A DNA stretch of 39,609 nt from IMG/VR virus record IMGVR_UViG_3300025286_000042, positions 1 through 39,609 of that record. The stretch is one strand, 5' to 3'. The DNA is from a virus. Of this stretch, positions 25,861-33,376 are shown piece after piece; position 1 is the first letter of the stretch; each line of letters begins with the position of its first letter. The notes under the pieces are model-generated. The model had not been told where the DNA came from, did no database searches, and saw only the letters and a list, made by a program, of their open reading frames with translations. Position numbers and translations under genes: made by a program.

Positions 25861-26519
25861 TATAGTCCTCGCGGGTTTATCTGTACTACCGGATAGCAGA
25901 ACAGAATGTCTCTCTTGCTTACTGTTATATCTTCGTAATCATCGTTATAGGGGTGGAGTATAAAATTATCACCTTTAATATATATCTCCTTAAATACGCT
26001 CCTTCCATCTTTCAGTTTAATTAGTGCCATATCGCCGGAACGGCATTCACTACTTGGTGAGATGGTCAGAACTGCCCCCGGTTTGATCAGCGGCGTCATA
26101 GAATCGCCGTCGCTTGTCACCTGTACACAGAAAGCGTTCGGGTCCTTGGACGCCCAGCTGCTTGAAATCCATACGTCTGAAGATCCCGCTGGCCAACCTT
26201 GGTCTGTAAACTCCGAAAGTTCTCCAGCAGTAGTCCAGGCAATCAACGGAATGAGTCCTGTATCCTGAACGCTGGATTGAATAATACGGGTTTCAGGGGT
26301 TTCAAATTCACTTCCTAAAAAGTAATTGATATTAACATCCGGGAACAGTTCTGTAAGTCTCTCAAAGAACTCACCTTTTGGTACAACAATATCCTTCTCA
26401 TATCTTAATAGAGTTTGATAATGTACGCCTAAAAGCTTCGCAAAAGACCTTTGCGTAAAATCTTTTTCTCGACGGAAAAGACGAATTTTATTACCTAATG
26501 TAAACTTTTTTGTTTGCAT
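25860..26519 (-). CDS. cI: LexA/CI-type phage repressor (HTH + S24 peptidase)
   Basis: This is a 219-residue protein. The N-terminal HTH is FAKLLGVHYQTLLRYEKD. The C-terminal S24 domain has SDGDSMTPLIKPG with the Ser nucleophile, GDMALIKLKDG, and SVFKEIYIKGD with the probable Lys. An Ala-Gly in the hinge (TTAGEL) is a candidate self-cleavage site, so SOS induction is expected. ATG 26519 is chosen over an upstream TTG at 26552, because TTG overlaps the -35 box of the likely promoter. With that promoter the message would be leaderless or nearly so, as for lambda cI from PRM. Confidence 0.87.
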   Translation of the reverse strand: MQTKKFTLGNKIRLFRREKDFTQRSFAKLLGVHYQTLLRYEKDIVVPKGEFFERLTELFPDVNINYFLGSEFETPETRIIQSSVQDTGLIPLIAWTTAGELSEFTDQGWPAGSSDVWISSSWASKDPNAFCVQVTSDGDSMTPLIKPGAVLTISPSSECRSGDMALIKLKDGRSVFKEIYIKGDNFILHPYNDDYEDITVSKRDILFCYPVVQINPRGL

Positions 26520-26628
26520 TTTGTTATTAGAATCACTAACTTTGTTATGCAATGAAGGACATTATGATTACCACTTATGATAACAGAATTTATACCAAAC
26601 CACAAACAATCACAAGGAATTAATAACA
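26520..26628. promoter_or_regulatory. Divergent operator and promoter region (lysogeny switch)
   Basis: This 109-base gap separates the leftward repressor from the rightward early genes. Leftward: TTGCAT (26547-26552, read on the minus strand), 17 bases, TAATAA (26524-26529), with the start codon 4 bases further. Rightward: TTACCA (26568-26573), 17 bases, TATACC (26591-26596). Repeated TTGTTAT at 26521-26527 and 26542-26548, with inverted ATAACA copies near 26580 and 26623, are operator half-site candidates overlapping both promoters. This is the layout expected of an immunity region. Confidence 0.6.
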
Positions 26629-26820
26629 ATGGATAACAACTACTACACGCCAAAGGAAGTTGCTGAGATGCTCACTATAAGTAAGATAAGGGTTTTGCAG
26701 CTCATTAAGACGGGGGACTTACAGGCATCCAAGCTTGGGTACCGGACGTATCGTATCTCGGCCAACGCGGTAGAAAATTATTTACAGAGCAATAAAGTAC
26801 AGACACCTTCTTTGAAGTAG
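26629..26820 (+). CDS. Excisionase-type small HTH protein
   Basis: This 63-residue protein has YYTPKEVAEMLTISKIRVLQ, then GDLQASKLGYRTYRISANAV, the winged-helix (HTH_17/Xis, MerR-like) pattern of small DNA-binding proteins. It is the first gene rightward of the switch, with AAGGA at a good distance. It may be an excisionase, which bends attP for excision, or a Cro-like early regulator. The small size fits either. Confidence 0.75.
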   Translation: MDNNYYTPKEVAEMLTISKIRVLQLIKTGDLQASKLGYRTYRISANAVENYLQSNKVQTPSLK

Positions 26821-26843
26821 CACGCCTAGAAAGGAGACCGGCA

Positions 26844-27005
26844 ATGCCAGAACTTGGCACGAGATACTTAGTACAGATAAACAGCAAATGGTATGAATGT
26901 GGGGAGATGATAGATTATTCCACCATCCTGGTAATTGATTCCGAAGGAGAGGAATACATCTTCGACATCAATGAGATAGAGGCCGAGCGTGAAGATATTG
27001 GATAG
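26844..27005 (+). CDS. Small acidic early protein
   Basis: This 53-residue protein has AAAGGAG 9 bases before ATG. The sequence is beta-rich and acidic (YLVQINSKWYECGEMIDYST, ILVIDSEGEEYIFDINEIEA). The stop is followed by overlap with the next tiny gene. No known function; small acidic early proteins are often host or restriction inhibitors, which is only inference here. Confidence 0.55.
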   Translation: MPELGTRYLVQINSKWYECGEMIDYSTILVIDSEGEEYIFDINEIEAEREDIG

Positions 27006-27138
27006 GAGAGAGCTTATCCACACAGGCATAGCACTTATTGGTGTCCTGTTAAAAATGTCGCTCATAGGCGGAATCCTAATACTCGTCATCACATTCATAC
27101 TGCGATCAATCAATACAATACTGGAGAACATACTATGA
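26998..27138 (+). CDS. Very small membrane protein
   Basis: This 46-residue frame has start TTG 26998 overlapping the previous stop, and stop TGA overlapping the next start (ATGATGA). A continuous hydrophobic stretch (IGVLLKMSLIGGILILVITF) predicts one membrane helix. The overlaps at both ends argue for a real gene; the TTG start and tiny size argue for caution. Function unknown. Confidence 0.4.
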   Translation: MDRRELIHTGIALIGVLLKMSLIGGILILVITFILRSINTILENIL

Positions 27139-28169
27139 TGCGATTTGAGGGTGCGTTTCATCAGTCTGATTTTGAAAAGTATAAAAGATGCCCCAGATCC
27201 TTTTGGTATTCAAGGGTACTGGAGAAGGAACCGTCACTAAGAAAGATTCCGATGGTGAACGGGACAGCACTGCACAAGTGCCTGGAACTTATTCATAAGG
27301 ACAATCTATTTGACGCTGAAGAGAGAAAGCTTGAATACCTGTTCCGTGACTGCTGGGATGAAGCAGAGTTTGATCTTGAGCGAGACACTGCTTTTATTAA
27401 ATGGAAAGACAGGGAAAAACAGTTAGAAAAACTGGTGGCAAAAGCCGTCGTAATGCTCACCAACTATTGCTCAAAGGATATTAACCGTAACTGCAAGGTA
27501 CTGGAAGCTGAAGCCGATTTTAAGGGTAAGGTGGGCAGATACGATATTGAGGGACGCATAGATCAGATAAGGGAATATGAGGGAAAAATTATTCTCGTTG
27601 ACTTCAAAACCGGCATAACAAAAGCACCTCAGCCGAGACAGATGAGACTGAATTACCAATTTGGTATGTACGCTATTGGTATGGAACAGACATTCGGTTA
27701 CTATCCCGACCAAACAGGCTATTACAGACTGATGGACCACTTCCCGTACGAAAAGGTTACTTGGCTGGGTAAGCTGTCTTATGATCAGCACCCTGCCTGG
27801 CAGAAATGGCTCGGGACCCAAGAGATGATGACAGTGGAAGGTTACGAAGGAATGAAGACGGCTGCCAAAATAGCGGCATCCAAAAATCCTGATAAAATAA
27901 AGCCGTTTGTCAGTAAAAAAGCAGACAGGAGCGACATCGCTTTCACACAGGGACAGGAAAGAGGTCCCGGAATGTACACGGTTAATTTTAATCCCAATAG
28001 AGCTAAGAATATGGAAAAAGATGTGATACGGATGGCGGCGGCAATCAGGCGGAACGAGTTTTATCGGAACGACCTGAGCTGCCAAAGCTGCCTGTATGTG
28101 GATGATTGTGATGAAGACCTTGATGAAGAGATCGCTGCCGATAAACTGGAAGCGGTGACAGGGTTTTAA
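27135..28169 (+). CDS. RecB/Cas4-like exonuclease with Fe-S cysteines
   Basis: This 344-residue protein of the PD-(D/E)XK superfamily has FHQSDFEKYKRCPRSFWYSR near the N-terminus, ALHKCLE, then the catalytic region EGRIDQI and ILVDFKTG. QFGMYAIGMEQ is the QxxxY motif, and the terminal cysteines are CQSCLYVDDC. The early Cys plus three late Cys is the arrangement that holds a 4Fe-4S cluster in AddB/Cas4 nucleases. It probably resects double-strand ends for recombination with the SSB-like protein encoded next. Confidence 0.88.
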   Translation: MMRFEGAFHQSDFEKYKRCPRSFWYSRVLEKEPSLRKIPMVNGTALHKCLELIHKDNLFDAEERKLEYLFRDCWDEAEFDLERDTAFIKWKDREKQLEKLVAKAVVMLTNYCSKDINRNCKVLEAEADFKGKVGRYDIEGRIDQIREYEGKIILVDFKTGITKAPQPRQMRLNYQFGMYAIGMEQTFGYYPDQTGYYRLMDHFPYEKVTWLGKLSYDQHPAWQKWLGTQEMMTVEGYEGMKTAAKIAASKNPDKIKPFVSKKADRSDIAFTQGQERGPGMYTVNFNPNRAKNMEKDVIRMAAAIRRNEFYRNDLSCQSCLYVDDCDEDLDEEIAADKLEAVTGF

Positions 28170-28189
28170 CTAAAAGAAGGAGATGAGAG

Positions 28190-28762
28190 ATGACAACGAA
28201 AACAAAGGAGACTGACGTGGATACATTCCTTCCTGACGACTACGATCTTCCTTCCTCCGGCGGTAACTATATGAAACTCGCTGACGGCGACAATGTATTT
28301 CGCATAATGTCGAGAGCCATTTACGGCTGGGAATACTGGACGGAAGATGAGGATGGTAAGCACCCTAATCGGGTTCACGAAAAAGCCGAAGTGCCTAAAG
28401 AGATGTGGCACAACGGCAATCACAAGCCGAAGCACTTCTGGGCGTTTGTGGTGTGGAACTGGGCAGAAGAAAGGTTCCAGATACTCCAACTCACACAGAA
28501 GACCATACAGAAGGAGCTGAAGTCCATAGCACAGGACAACGACTGGGGCAACCCTGTCGGAGCCGACGCTTACGACATTGTTGTGAGCCGTTCGGGTGAA
28601 GCGCTTAATACCGAATACTCGGTCCGAGCCAAACCGAAGAAGAAGCTTAACTCCGGTATTGCGGAAGAGTACGAAGAGTTCTATTGCAACCTGGACGCTC
28701 TGTACGCCTCCGCCGATCCATTTTCACCACCAGAAGAAGACGGCGAAGAAACGCCGTTTTAA
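28190..28762 (+). CDS. Single-stranded DNA-binding-like protein
   Basis: This 190-residue protein has a beta-rich middle with many aromatic residues (IYGWEYWTEDEDG, KHFWAFVVWNWAEERFQILQ). It ends in a very acidic tail finishing with Pro-Phe (EEDGEETPF), the hallmark tip by which SSB proteins recruit partners. It lies between the exonuclease and RusA. The ribosome binding site is AAGGAG. The fold family is not certain; a gp2.5- or gp32-like protein is also possible. Confidence 0.7.
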   Translation: MTTKTKETDVDTFLPDDYDLPSSGGNYMKLADGDNVFRIMSRAIYGWEYWTEDEDGKHPNRVHEKAEVPKEMWHNGNHKPKHFWAFVVWNWAEERFQILQLTQKTIQKELKSIAQDNDWGNPVGADAYDIVVSRSGEALNTEYSVRAKPKKKLNSGIAEEYEEFYCNLDALYASADPFSPPEEDGEETPF

Positions 28763-28777
28763 TGGAGTAGGTAATAA

Positions 28778-29031
28778 GTGATGATGGCAAACGTAATGGG
28801 GGCGGTGAGCAAGCCCGTCCCTATACGTTCAGTCAGGAGTGGATCTACGACTTCTATTACTATTTTGAGCGAGGATTTACTTCCACAGAGAAATCTATTA
28901 TTGATGCTGTACTCAGAGGGCTTGGTACAAAAGAGCAGACGCTGGAAGAATCCGACGCCACAGAAAGACAGAAAGAACACACTGTCAGGATTATCAGCAA
29001 GACGCTGAAAAAATATGCACGAAAACCTTAA
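28778..29031 (+). pseudogene. Small early gene with apparent frameshift in a G run
   Basis: The start ATGATGGCAAACG at 28778 has no good continuation in its own frame. The frame that looks like protein (RPYTFSQEWIYDFYYYFERG, STEKSIIDAVLRGLGTKEQT) has no usable start. Adding one G to the run of five at 28793-28797 joins the two into one 84-residue protein ending in KKYARKP at 29031. Either the sequence lost a G, or the gene is broken, or ribosomes shift there. It overlaps the next gene by 17 bases. Function unknown. Confidence 0.55.
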
Positions 29032-29290
29032 AAAATTATTTAGCAAATATCCGAATGACTTTGAGATTGTTAAATCAAGACATCTCAGAAAGCCAAGGAT
29101 ACGGCGATTGAAACAGTTTGCACTATTACAAGATAAGGTAGGAATTGAAACATCGCTGAAAGCAGTAAGAAAGTATTGCGATTACAAGAAACTAGCCGAC
29201 ACACGGCTATACAACGTGGTTAAGGTGATAGAAGAACTTGAAAATATCGTTCACGGTACGGGGAAACCCGAAAGCACAGAAGCGACATAG
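29015..29290 (+). CDS. Small basic helical early protein
   Basis: This 91-residue protein is Lys/Arg-rich and helical (NLKKLFSKYPNDFEIVKSRH, RIRRLKQFALLQDKVGIETS). It may bind nucleic acid. It overlaps the preceding frame-broken gene and the RusA gene by 53 bases in another frame. I do not recognise a family. The stacked overlaps indicate a tightly coupled early operon. Confidence 0.6.
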   Translation: MHENLKKLFSKYPNDFEIVKSRHLRKPRIRRLKQFALLQDKVGIETSLKAVRKYCDYKKLADTRLYNVVKVIEELENIVHGTGKPESTEAT

Positions 29291-29642
29291 GCACACCCGA
29301 ACGGGTGTTACCTACGACCCCTCCTCGCGGGAGAAGCAGGACTTTCTCCTCACTGTACAGAACTCGGCACCGGCGATCCCGCTTAACGATCCCCTGAAAG
29401 TAAAAGCAGCGTTTTACTTTCCTATTCCTAAGTCGGTGCCGAAATACCTGCGGAAACAGATGATAGAAGACACCTATCCGCATACCAAGACTCCCGACGC
29501 TGATAATTGCTTGAAGTTTATACTAGATTCGCTCAACAAGATTTTCTATACCGACGACAAACTTATATACTCAATAGTGATAGAGAAGTTTTACTCAGAA
29601 ACACCTAGAACAGAGGTGACAATTGAAGACGATAAAAGTTAA
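29238..29642 (+). CDS. rusA: RusA-like Holliday junction resolvase
   Basis: This 134-residue protein starts with TTG at 29238. The start ISFTVRGNPKAQKRHRHTRT and the core HTKTPDADNCLKFILDSLNK with TDDKLIYSIVIEKFY match the RusA family. Three acidic residues (two Asp in PDADN, one in LDSLN) and the later Asp pair bind metal. It would cut four-way junctions formed in phage recombination. Length is normal. It overlaps both neighbours (53 and 20 bases). Confidence 0.9.
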   Translation: MKISFTVRGNPKAQKRHRHTRTGVTYDPSSREKQDFLLTVQNSAPAIPLNDPLKVKAAFYFPIPKSVPKYLRKQMIEDTYPHTKTPDADNCLKFILDSLNKIFYTDDKLIYSIVIEKFYSETPRTEVTIEDDKS

Positions 29643-29820
29643 GGCCATCATACTGAACAGCACCGAAGAGTGCGATATACTGACTAACGACTTGGAGTGC
29701 GGATGTATGGCAGCAAAGGAAACCCAAGACAAGCACGGCGGACAGATCCGGCAGCAGCTTATAGATATAGTGAGAGAAGTGAAGGCGGAACTGGAAGGGA
29801 ACAGTTGTGAAGGTAATTAG
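29623..29820 (+). CDS. Small early protein
   Basis: This 65-residue protein starts with TTG at 29623 inside the end of rusA and ends 14 bases into the next gene. A short beta start (TIKVKAIILNSTEECDIL) is followed by a Cys-Gly-Cys and a helix (IRQQLIDIVREVKAELEG). Two of its four cysteines are close together, but no zinc site is complete. Unknown function. Confidence 0.5.
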   Translation: MKTIKVKAIILNSTEECDILTNDLECGCMAAKETQDKHGGQIRQQLIDIVREVKAELEGNSCEGN

Positions 29821-30583
29821 CCTCGGACTTGGTGTGCAATCAACAGCGATGTATTTAATGTCATCATTGGGACATATAGAACGTGCTGATTATGCGATAT
29901 TCGCCGATCCGGGAGCAGAACATCCCAAAACTTATGAGATGCTTGAATGGCTTGTGGCGTGGAGATTTTTCAATAAAGGTATTCCTATTTATGTAGAAAA
30001 AAAGAATCTATTAAGAGATACAATGCGTGGAACTAATTCATTGGGGAAAAAATTTGTTACTATCCCAGCATTCTCTGAAAGCGGTGGGATGGTACAAAGA
30101 CAATGCACAGGAGAATATAAGATATGGACGGTTAAAGATAAGGTAAGAGAATTGCAGGGATTAAAACCAAGACAAAGAATGAAGCCTTGTGAAATGTGGC
30201 TTGGAATTACGATGGATGAAGCCTCAAGAATGAAAGAATCTCGGATGTATAATATAGAATATAAATACCCCTTGATTGAATTGAGATTAAGACGTTCTGA
30301 TTGTATTAACTTTTTTAAAAAGAATGATTTTCCAATACCAATAAAATCTTCGTGTGTTTTCTGTCCATATCATTCGGATTCATTTTGGAAAGAAATCAAA
30401 AAAGAAAACGGGACAGCGTGGAAAATAGCAGTGAATGTAGATAGAAAAATCAGGGATGCAAGTAAACGTGGTTCAGCAGACAAACTGTTTTTGCATCGCA
30501 CCCATTTGCCTTTGGAAGATGTGCAATTCGCAGACCAGATAGATTTATTTGAAGAAGAATGTGAAGGATATTGTGGACTATGA
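29807..30583 (+). CDS. PP-loop (PAPS reductase / alpha hydrolase-like) protein
   Basis: This 258-residue protein starts with GTG 29807. SLGLGVQSTAM at the N-terminus is the PP-loop variant typical of phage PAPS-reductase-like proteins. FADPGAEHPKTYEMLEWL and CPYHSDSFWKEIKKENGTAW are also family features, with a Cys-x-x-Cys (CVFCPYH) and a further late Cys-x-x-Tyr-Cys end. The family activates substrates with ATP; in phages the target is often unknown, possibly DNA or tRNA thiolation. It sits next to two DNA methyltransferases, hinting at DNA modification. The stop overlaps the next start. Confidence 0.8.
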   Translation: MKVISLGLGVQSTAMYLMSSLGHIERADYAIFADPGAEHPKTYEMLEWLVAWRFFNKGIPIYVEKKNLLRDTMRGTNSLGKKFVTIPAFSESGGMVQRQCTGEYKIWTVKDKVRELQGLKPRQRMKPCEMWLGITMDEASRMKESRMYNIEYKYPLIELRLRRSDCINFFKKNDFPIPIKSSCVFCPYHSDSFWKEIKKENGTAWKIAVNVDRKIRDASKRGSADKLFLHRTHLPLEDVQFADQIDLFEEECEGYCGL

Positions 30584-30906
30584 ATAATTGTGCCGGATGC
30601 GGTCAAGTCGCCAGTTACCGGTTCACCGGTCCAGGCGATGTGACGCTGGCGGAAAGCTGTGAAGAGTGTTATGATAGTGTGGAAGAGAGCGTAAGAAGTA
30701 TACAGGTGGAGCAGATAGACGATAACAACAGAGCAGTAATGATACAGATGGAGACGCGGATCTCAGAATTAGAAGGGACACTGTTTAGATTGTCGAAAGC
30801 TCTTGAGTTTTATGCTAACAGAGATAATCACGAATGTATGGTAAGCGAAGACGACTCACCAATGGGATATGACAAGGGAACTATAGCGAGAGAGGTATTG
30901 AAGTGA
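30580..30906 (+). CDS. Small zinc-finger-like protein
   Basis: This 108-residue protein starts at ATG 30580, overlapping the previous stop (ATGA). The front has NCAGCG and, after a strand, ESCEECYDS, so two CxxC pairs could hold one zinc. A coiled coil follows (VMIQMETRISELEGTLFRLS), then an acidic tail. Many phage early genes encode such finger proteins of unknown target. It lies between the PP-loop protein and the cytosine methyltransferase. Confidence 0.6.
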   Translation: MNNCAGCGQVASYRFTGPGDVTLAESCEECYDSVEESVRSIQVEQIDDNNRAVMIQMETRISELEGTLFRLSKALEFYANRDNHECMVSEDDSPMGYDKGTIAREVLK

Positions 30907-30907
30907 T

Positions 30908-31750
30908 ATGCGGATGCTCGACTTATTCTCAGGCATCGGTGGGTTTTCACTTGCAGCAGAATGGGTGTGGGGAGATGAGCTTGAGATTGTTGGATTCTGT
31001 GAGATTGAGAAATACTGTCAGAAAGTATTACAAAAGAACTTTACCGGCGTACCGATTCACGAGGACATTACAGAATTAGATGGAAACGACTTCAAAGACA
31101 TCGACCTCATCACAGGCGGTTTCCCGTGCCAAGACATCTCCATCGCAGGAAAAGGAGAAGGCATCACCGGAAAGAGGTCTGGTCTTTGGTTTGAAATGCA
31201 CAGGATCATTAGGGAAGTACGACCCAGATACGCACTCATTGAAAATGTCCCAATGCTCACTATTCGGGGAGGAACAAGAGTCATTGCAGACCTTGCCAAA
31301 ATCGGGTATGATGCAGAATGGACAATTATCGGGGCTGACGATGTTGGAGCTTGGCACAGAAGAAAAAGAATCTGGATTGTGGCATACCCCGAATGCCTGG
31401 GACAGTCAGAGAGGTCCGACATCAAGAGAATTGACATTGAGCGGAAAACATCAAATAAATCTATTAAGTGCTATAAAACACAACCTATTGCCAAAAATGT
31501 TCCCGACACCGACAGCAAGCGATCCCAAGGGTTGGTCAAAAGGTCACAAGAGAGCAGAGGATACGAGCAACCGATTAGATTTCGCAGTAGAGCCAGACAA
31601 AGGAGTTGGTGGAACGCTGAACCCGATGTGGGTCGAGTGGCTAATGGGATTTCCAATCGGGTGGACCGACTTAAAGGACTCGGAAACGCAATAGTACCAC
31701 AAGTGGCTTATGAAATAATGAAAAGGATAAAGAATGATACAAATAGCTAA
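30908..31750 (+). CDS. DNA cytosine-5 methyltransferase
   Basis: This 280-residue protein has motif I DLFSGIGGFSLA, the catalytic motif IV GGFPCQDIS with the Cys nucleophile, motif VI ENVP, and motif VIII RRKRIWIVA. After a short target-recognition part comes motif IX/X RVDRLKGLGNAIVPQVA. It methylates C5 of cytosine in a specific site, probably to protect phage DNA or mimic host marking. The recognition region is short for the family. A second, long, protein-like frame overlaps most of the gene (31080-31694), which is unusual. Confidence 0.92.
   Translation: MRMLDLFSGIGGFSLAAEWVWGDELEIVGFCEIEKYCQKVLQKNFTGVPIHEDITELDGNDFKDIDLITGGFPCQDISIAGKGEGITGKRSGLWFEMHRIIREVRPRYALIENVPMLTIRGGTRVIADLAKIGYDAEWTIIGADDVGAWHRRKRIWIVAYPECLGQSERSDIKRIDIERKTSNKSIKCYKTQPIAKNVPDTDSKRSQGLVKRSQESRGYEQPIRFRSRARQRSWWNAEPDVGRVANGISNRVDRLKGLGNAIVPQVAYEIMKRIKNDTNS
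31080..31694 (+). CDS. Overlapping second-frame protein inside the methyltransferase gene
   Basis: This is a 204-codon open frame (internal ATG 31245 is an alternative start), read +1 relative to the methyltransferase. From about residue 56 it reads as a protein I recognise from phages beside or fused to Dcm enzymes: SLKMSQCSLFGEEQ, LPKSGMMQNGQL, MFPTPTASDPKGW, GGTLNPMWVEWLMGFPIGWT. Its first part (residues 1-55) is low-quality and may be untranslated. The methyltransferase frame keeps motifs VIII and X through the same DNA. Two real proteins, or one frame being a relic, are the options. Confidence 0.5.
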   Translation: METTSKTSTSSQAVSRAKTSPSQEKEKASPERGLVFGLKCTGSLGKYDPDTHSLKMSQCSLFGEEQESLQTLPKSGMMQNGQLSGLTMLELGTEEKESGLWHTPNAWDSQRGPTSRELTLSGKHQINLLSAIKHNLLPKMFPTPTASDPKGWSKGHKRAEDTSNRLDFAVEPDKGVGGTLNPMWVEWLMGFPIGWTDLKDSETQ

Positions 31751-31865
31751 TTGGATTGCGAACCTGTTTATTCTGGGAGTGGCATTGGTATTTATTGCCG
31801 GTGGGACGATTGTATTGACCGGTATTATCGGCGGTATTATAGACCACCTGAGAGGCGATGACTGA
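31734..31865 (+). CDS. Very small membrane protein
   Basis: This 43-residue protein starts inside the end of the methyltransferase, with AAGGA eight bases before ATG. It has one membrane helix (LFILGVALVFIAGGTIVLTG) and a short polar tail (DHLRGDD). Its end overlaps the next start by 8 bases. Unknown function. Confidence 0.5.
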   Translation: MIQIANWIANLFILGVALVFIAGGTIVLTGIIGGIIDHLRGDD

Positions 31866-32046
31866 TCACCGTCAGGAGATAGTATCACTCATTAAGGATC
31901 GGCTGTATAAGGCTGGAGCTGATAAATATAAACCTGAGATGGATGTACACGACGGAAGAAACTGGATGCAGGAATCACTGGAAGAGGCGCTGGACCTGGC
32001 GGTATATCTGGCAGCGAAACTGATAGAGATAAAAGGAGATGAATAA
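31858..32046 (+). CDS. Small MazG-like helical protein
   Basis: This is a 62-residue protein. The end DGRNWMQESLEEALDLAVYL shows the spaced Glu/Asp pattern of MazG-type nucleotide pyrophosphohydrolases and a short phage family related to them. One half of a four-helix bundle is present, so it would act as a multimer if active. It could clean the nucleotide pool or ppGpp during infection. The family call is tentative. Confidence 0.5.
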   Translation: MTDHRQEIVSLIKDRLYKAGADKYKPEMDVHDGRNWMQESLEEALDLAVYLAAKLIEIKGDE

Positions 32047-32231
32047 TGGACACATCCAAAGTAACAGACACCGAGATAGAGGGCGTAGTGTTATCTGATT
32101 ATCCAGATTTCTGTGACGCCTACATATCAAGCGCTACTTACGACGGCAGAGAGGTTACCGAGGCCGAGTTGGAAGAGTTGAACGAAGACAGAAGCTTCGT
32201 GTGCGAAGCAGCGGTGGCATCGCTCTTTTAA
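32046..32231 (+). CDS. Small acidic protein
   Basis: This 61-residue, strongly acidic protein (TDTEIEGVVLSDYPDFCDAY, VTEAELEELNEDRS) starts one base before the previous stop ends, and its own stop overlaps the next start (TAATG). A ribosome binding site AAAGGAG lies inside the previous gene. DNA-mimic inhibitors are one possible role for such composition; nothing in the sequence proves it. Confidence 0.5.
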   Translation: MDTSKVTDTEIEGVVLSDYPDFCDAYISSATYDGREVTEAELEELNEDRSFVCEAAVASLF

Positions 32232-32452
32232 TGCTTACCACTAAGACACATAACGCCAAGATAAAGAAGCTGAAAGACGAGTACGAGGATCAGCTTCAGG
32301 AACAGAAGCGAATCCTCAATCAGATGATTCAGGCAATGGATGTGGCGCTGACGAAGTATGAGAAGCGTGAATGGGGAACACACAAGACCATCTCATATCT
32401 GGCCACAGCAGCAGAGATAGCGAAGAGAGTGCTGGAAGCGAAACAGAAGTGA
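32231..32452 (+). CDS. Small coiled-coil protein
   Basis: This 73-residue protein starts at ATG 32231, overlapping the previous stop; an in-frame GTG ten codons upstream is less likely. It is almost entirely helical (KIKKLKDEYEDQLQEQKRIL), with a heptad pattern, then a basic end. It overlaps the GTG start of the following methyltransferase by 4 bases. Unknown function. Confidence 0.5.
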   Translation: MLTTKTHNAKIKKLKDEYEDQLQEQKRILNQMIQAMDVALTKYEKREWGTHKTISYLATAAEIAKRVLEAKQK

Positions 32453-33376
32453 TACTTCACGGCGACGTATTAGACAAGCTACGGGAGATTGAATCAGGTA
32501 CGGTGCAGACAGTAGTAACGTCTCCGCCGTACTGGTGAATGGGGATTAAGAGACTATGGAATTGACTCTCAACTCGGACTTGAAAAAACACCCGAAGAAT
32601 ATGTGGAAAATATGGTAAAGGTATTCAGAGAAGTGAAACGAGTATTGAAAGATGATGGAACTTGCTGGCTGAATTTGGGGGATAGTTACAATGGAAGCGG
32701 GAAGGCTGGTAATAAAAACAATGAGTATTTTAATAAGCACACAGAATTTGGCAAACCAGCAAAAAACAAAGACAAAATTGGCGTGCCTACAAATATAAAA
32801 AATCTCAAACCTAAAAACCTCGTAGGAATCCCTTGGCGTGTAGCATTTGCATTACAGGCTGACGGATGGTATTTACGCCAAGATATTATTTGGCACAAAC
32901 CCAATCCAATGCCTGAATCTGCACAGGATAGGTGTACAAAATCCCACGAAATCATATTTTTATTGACGAAGTCAGCAAAGTATTATTTTGATAATGATGC
33001 GATAAAAGAAGATAGCGTGTATCCTGACGACGATAGAAAATCAAGAACTAAAGATTATCAAAAATATGCTGGAAATGGACATAATACAGTAGCATTTGGT
33101 TCTGCAACTTATCCCAAACGCAACAAACGCTCCGTATGGACAATAAACACACAACCCTACAAGGAAGCACATTTCGCAGTTTTTCCTGAGAAACTGCCAG
33201 AACTGTGTATTAAGGCGGGGACGAAAAAAGGTGATACTGTTTTAGATCCGTTTTTCGGTAGTGGCACAACCGGGTATGTAGCACAGAGACTTGGACGTAA
33301 ATGGATAGGAATAGAGTTAAATGAAGAATACATCAAGATCGCAGAAAAGCGGTTTGCACAACGGGAGATGTTCTAA
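32449..33376 (+). pseudogene. N4/N6 DNA methyltransferase, frame broken after SPPYW
   Basis: The gene starts with GTG 32449: VILHGDVLDKLREIE and VVTSPPYW (motif IV), then TGA at 32536. The remainder (GLRDYGIDSQLGLEKTPEEY, WLNLGDSY, FALQADGWYLRQDIIWHKPN, VLDPFFGSGTTGYVA motif I, KWIGIELNEEYI) follows in the next frame. One G added to the GG at 32534-32535 would restore SPPYWGEWGLRDYG. All family motifs are otherwise present, so this is either a sequence error, a recent mutation or a programmed shift. The enzyme would methylate adenine N6 or cytosine N4. Confidence 0.8.
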
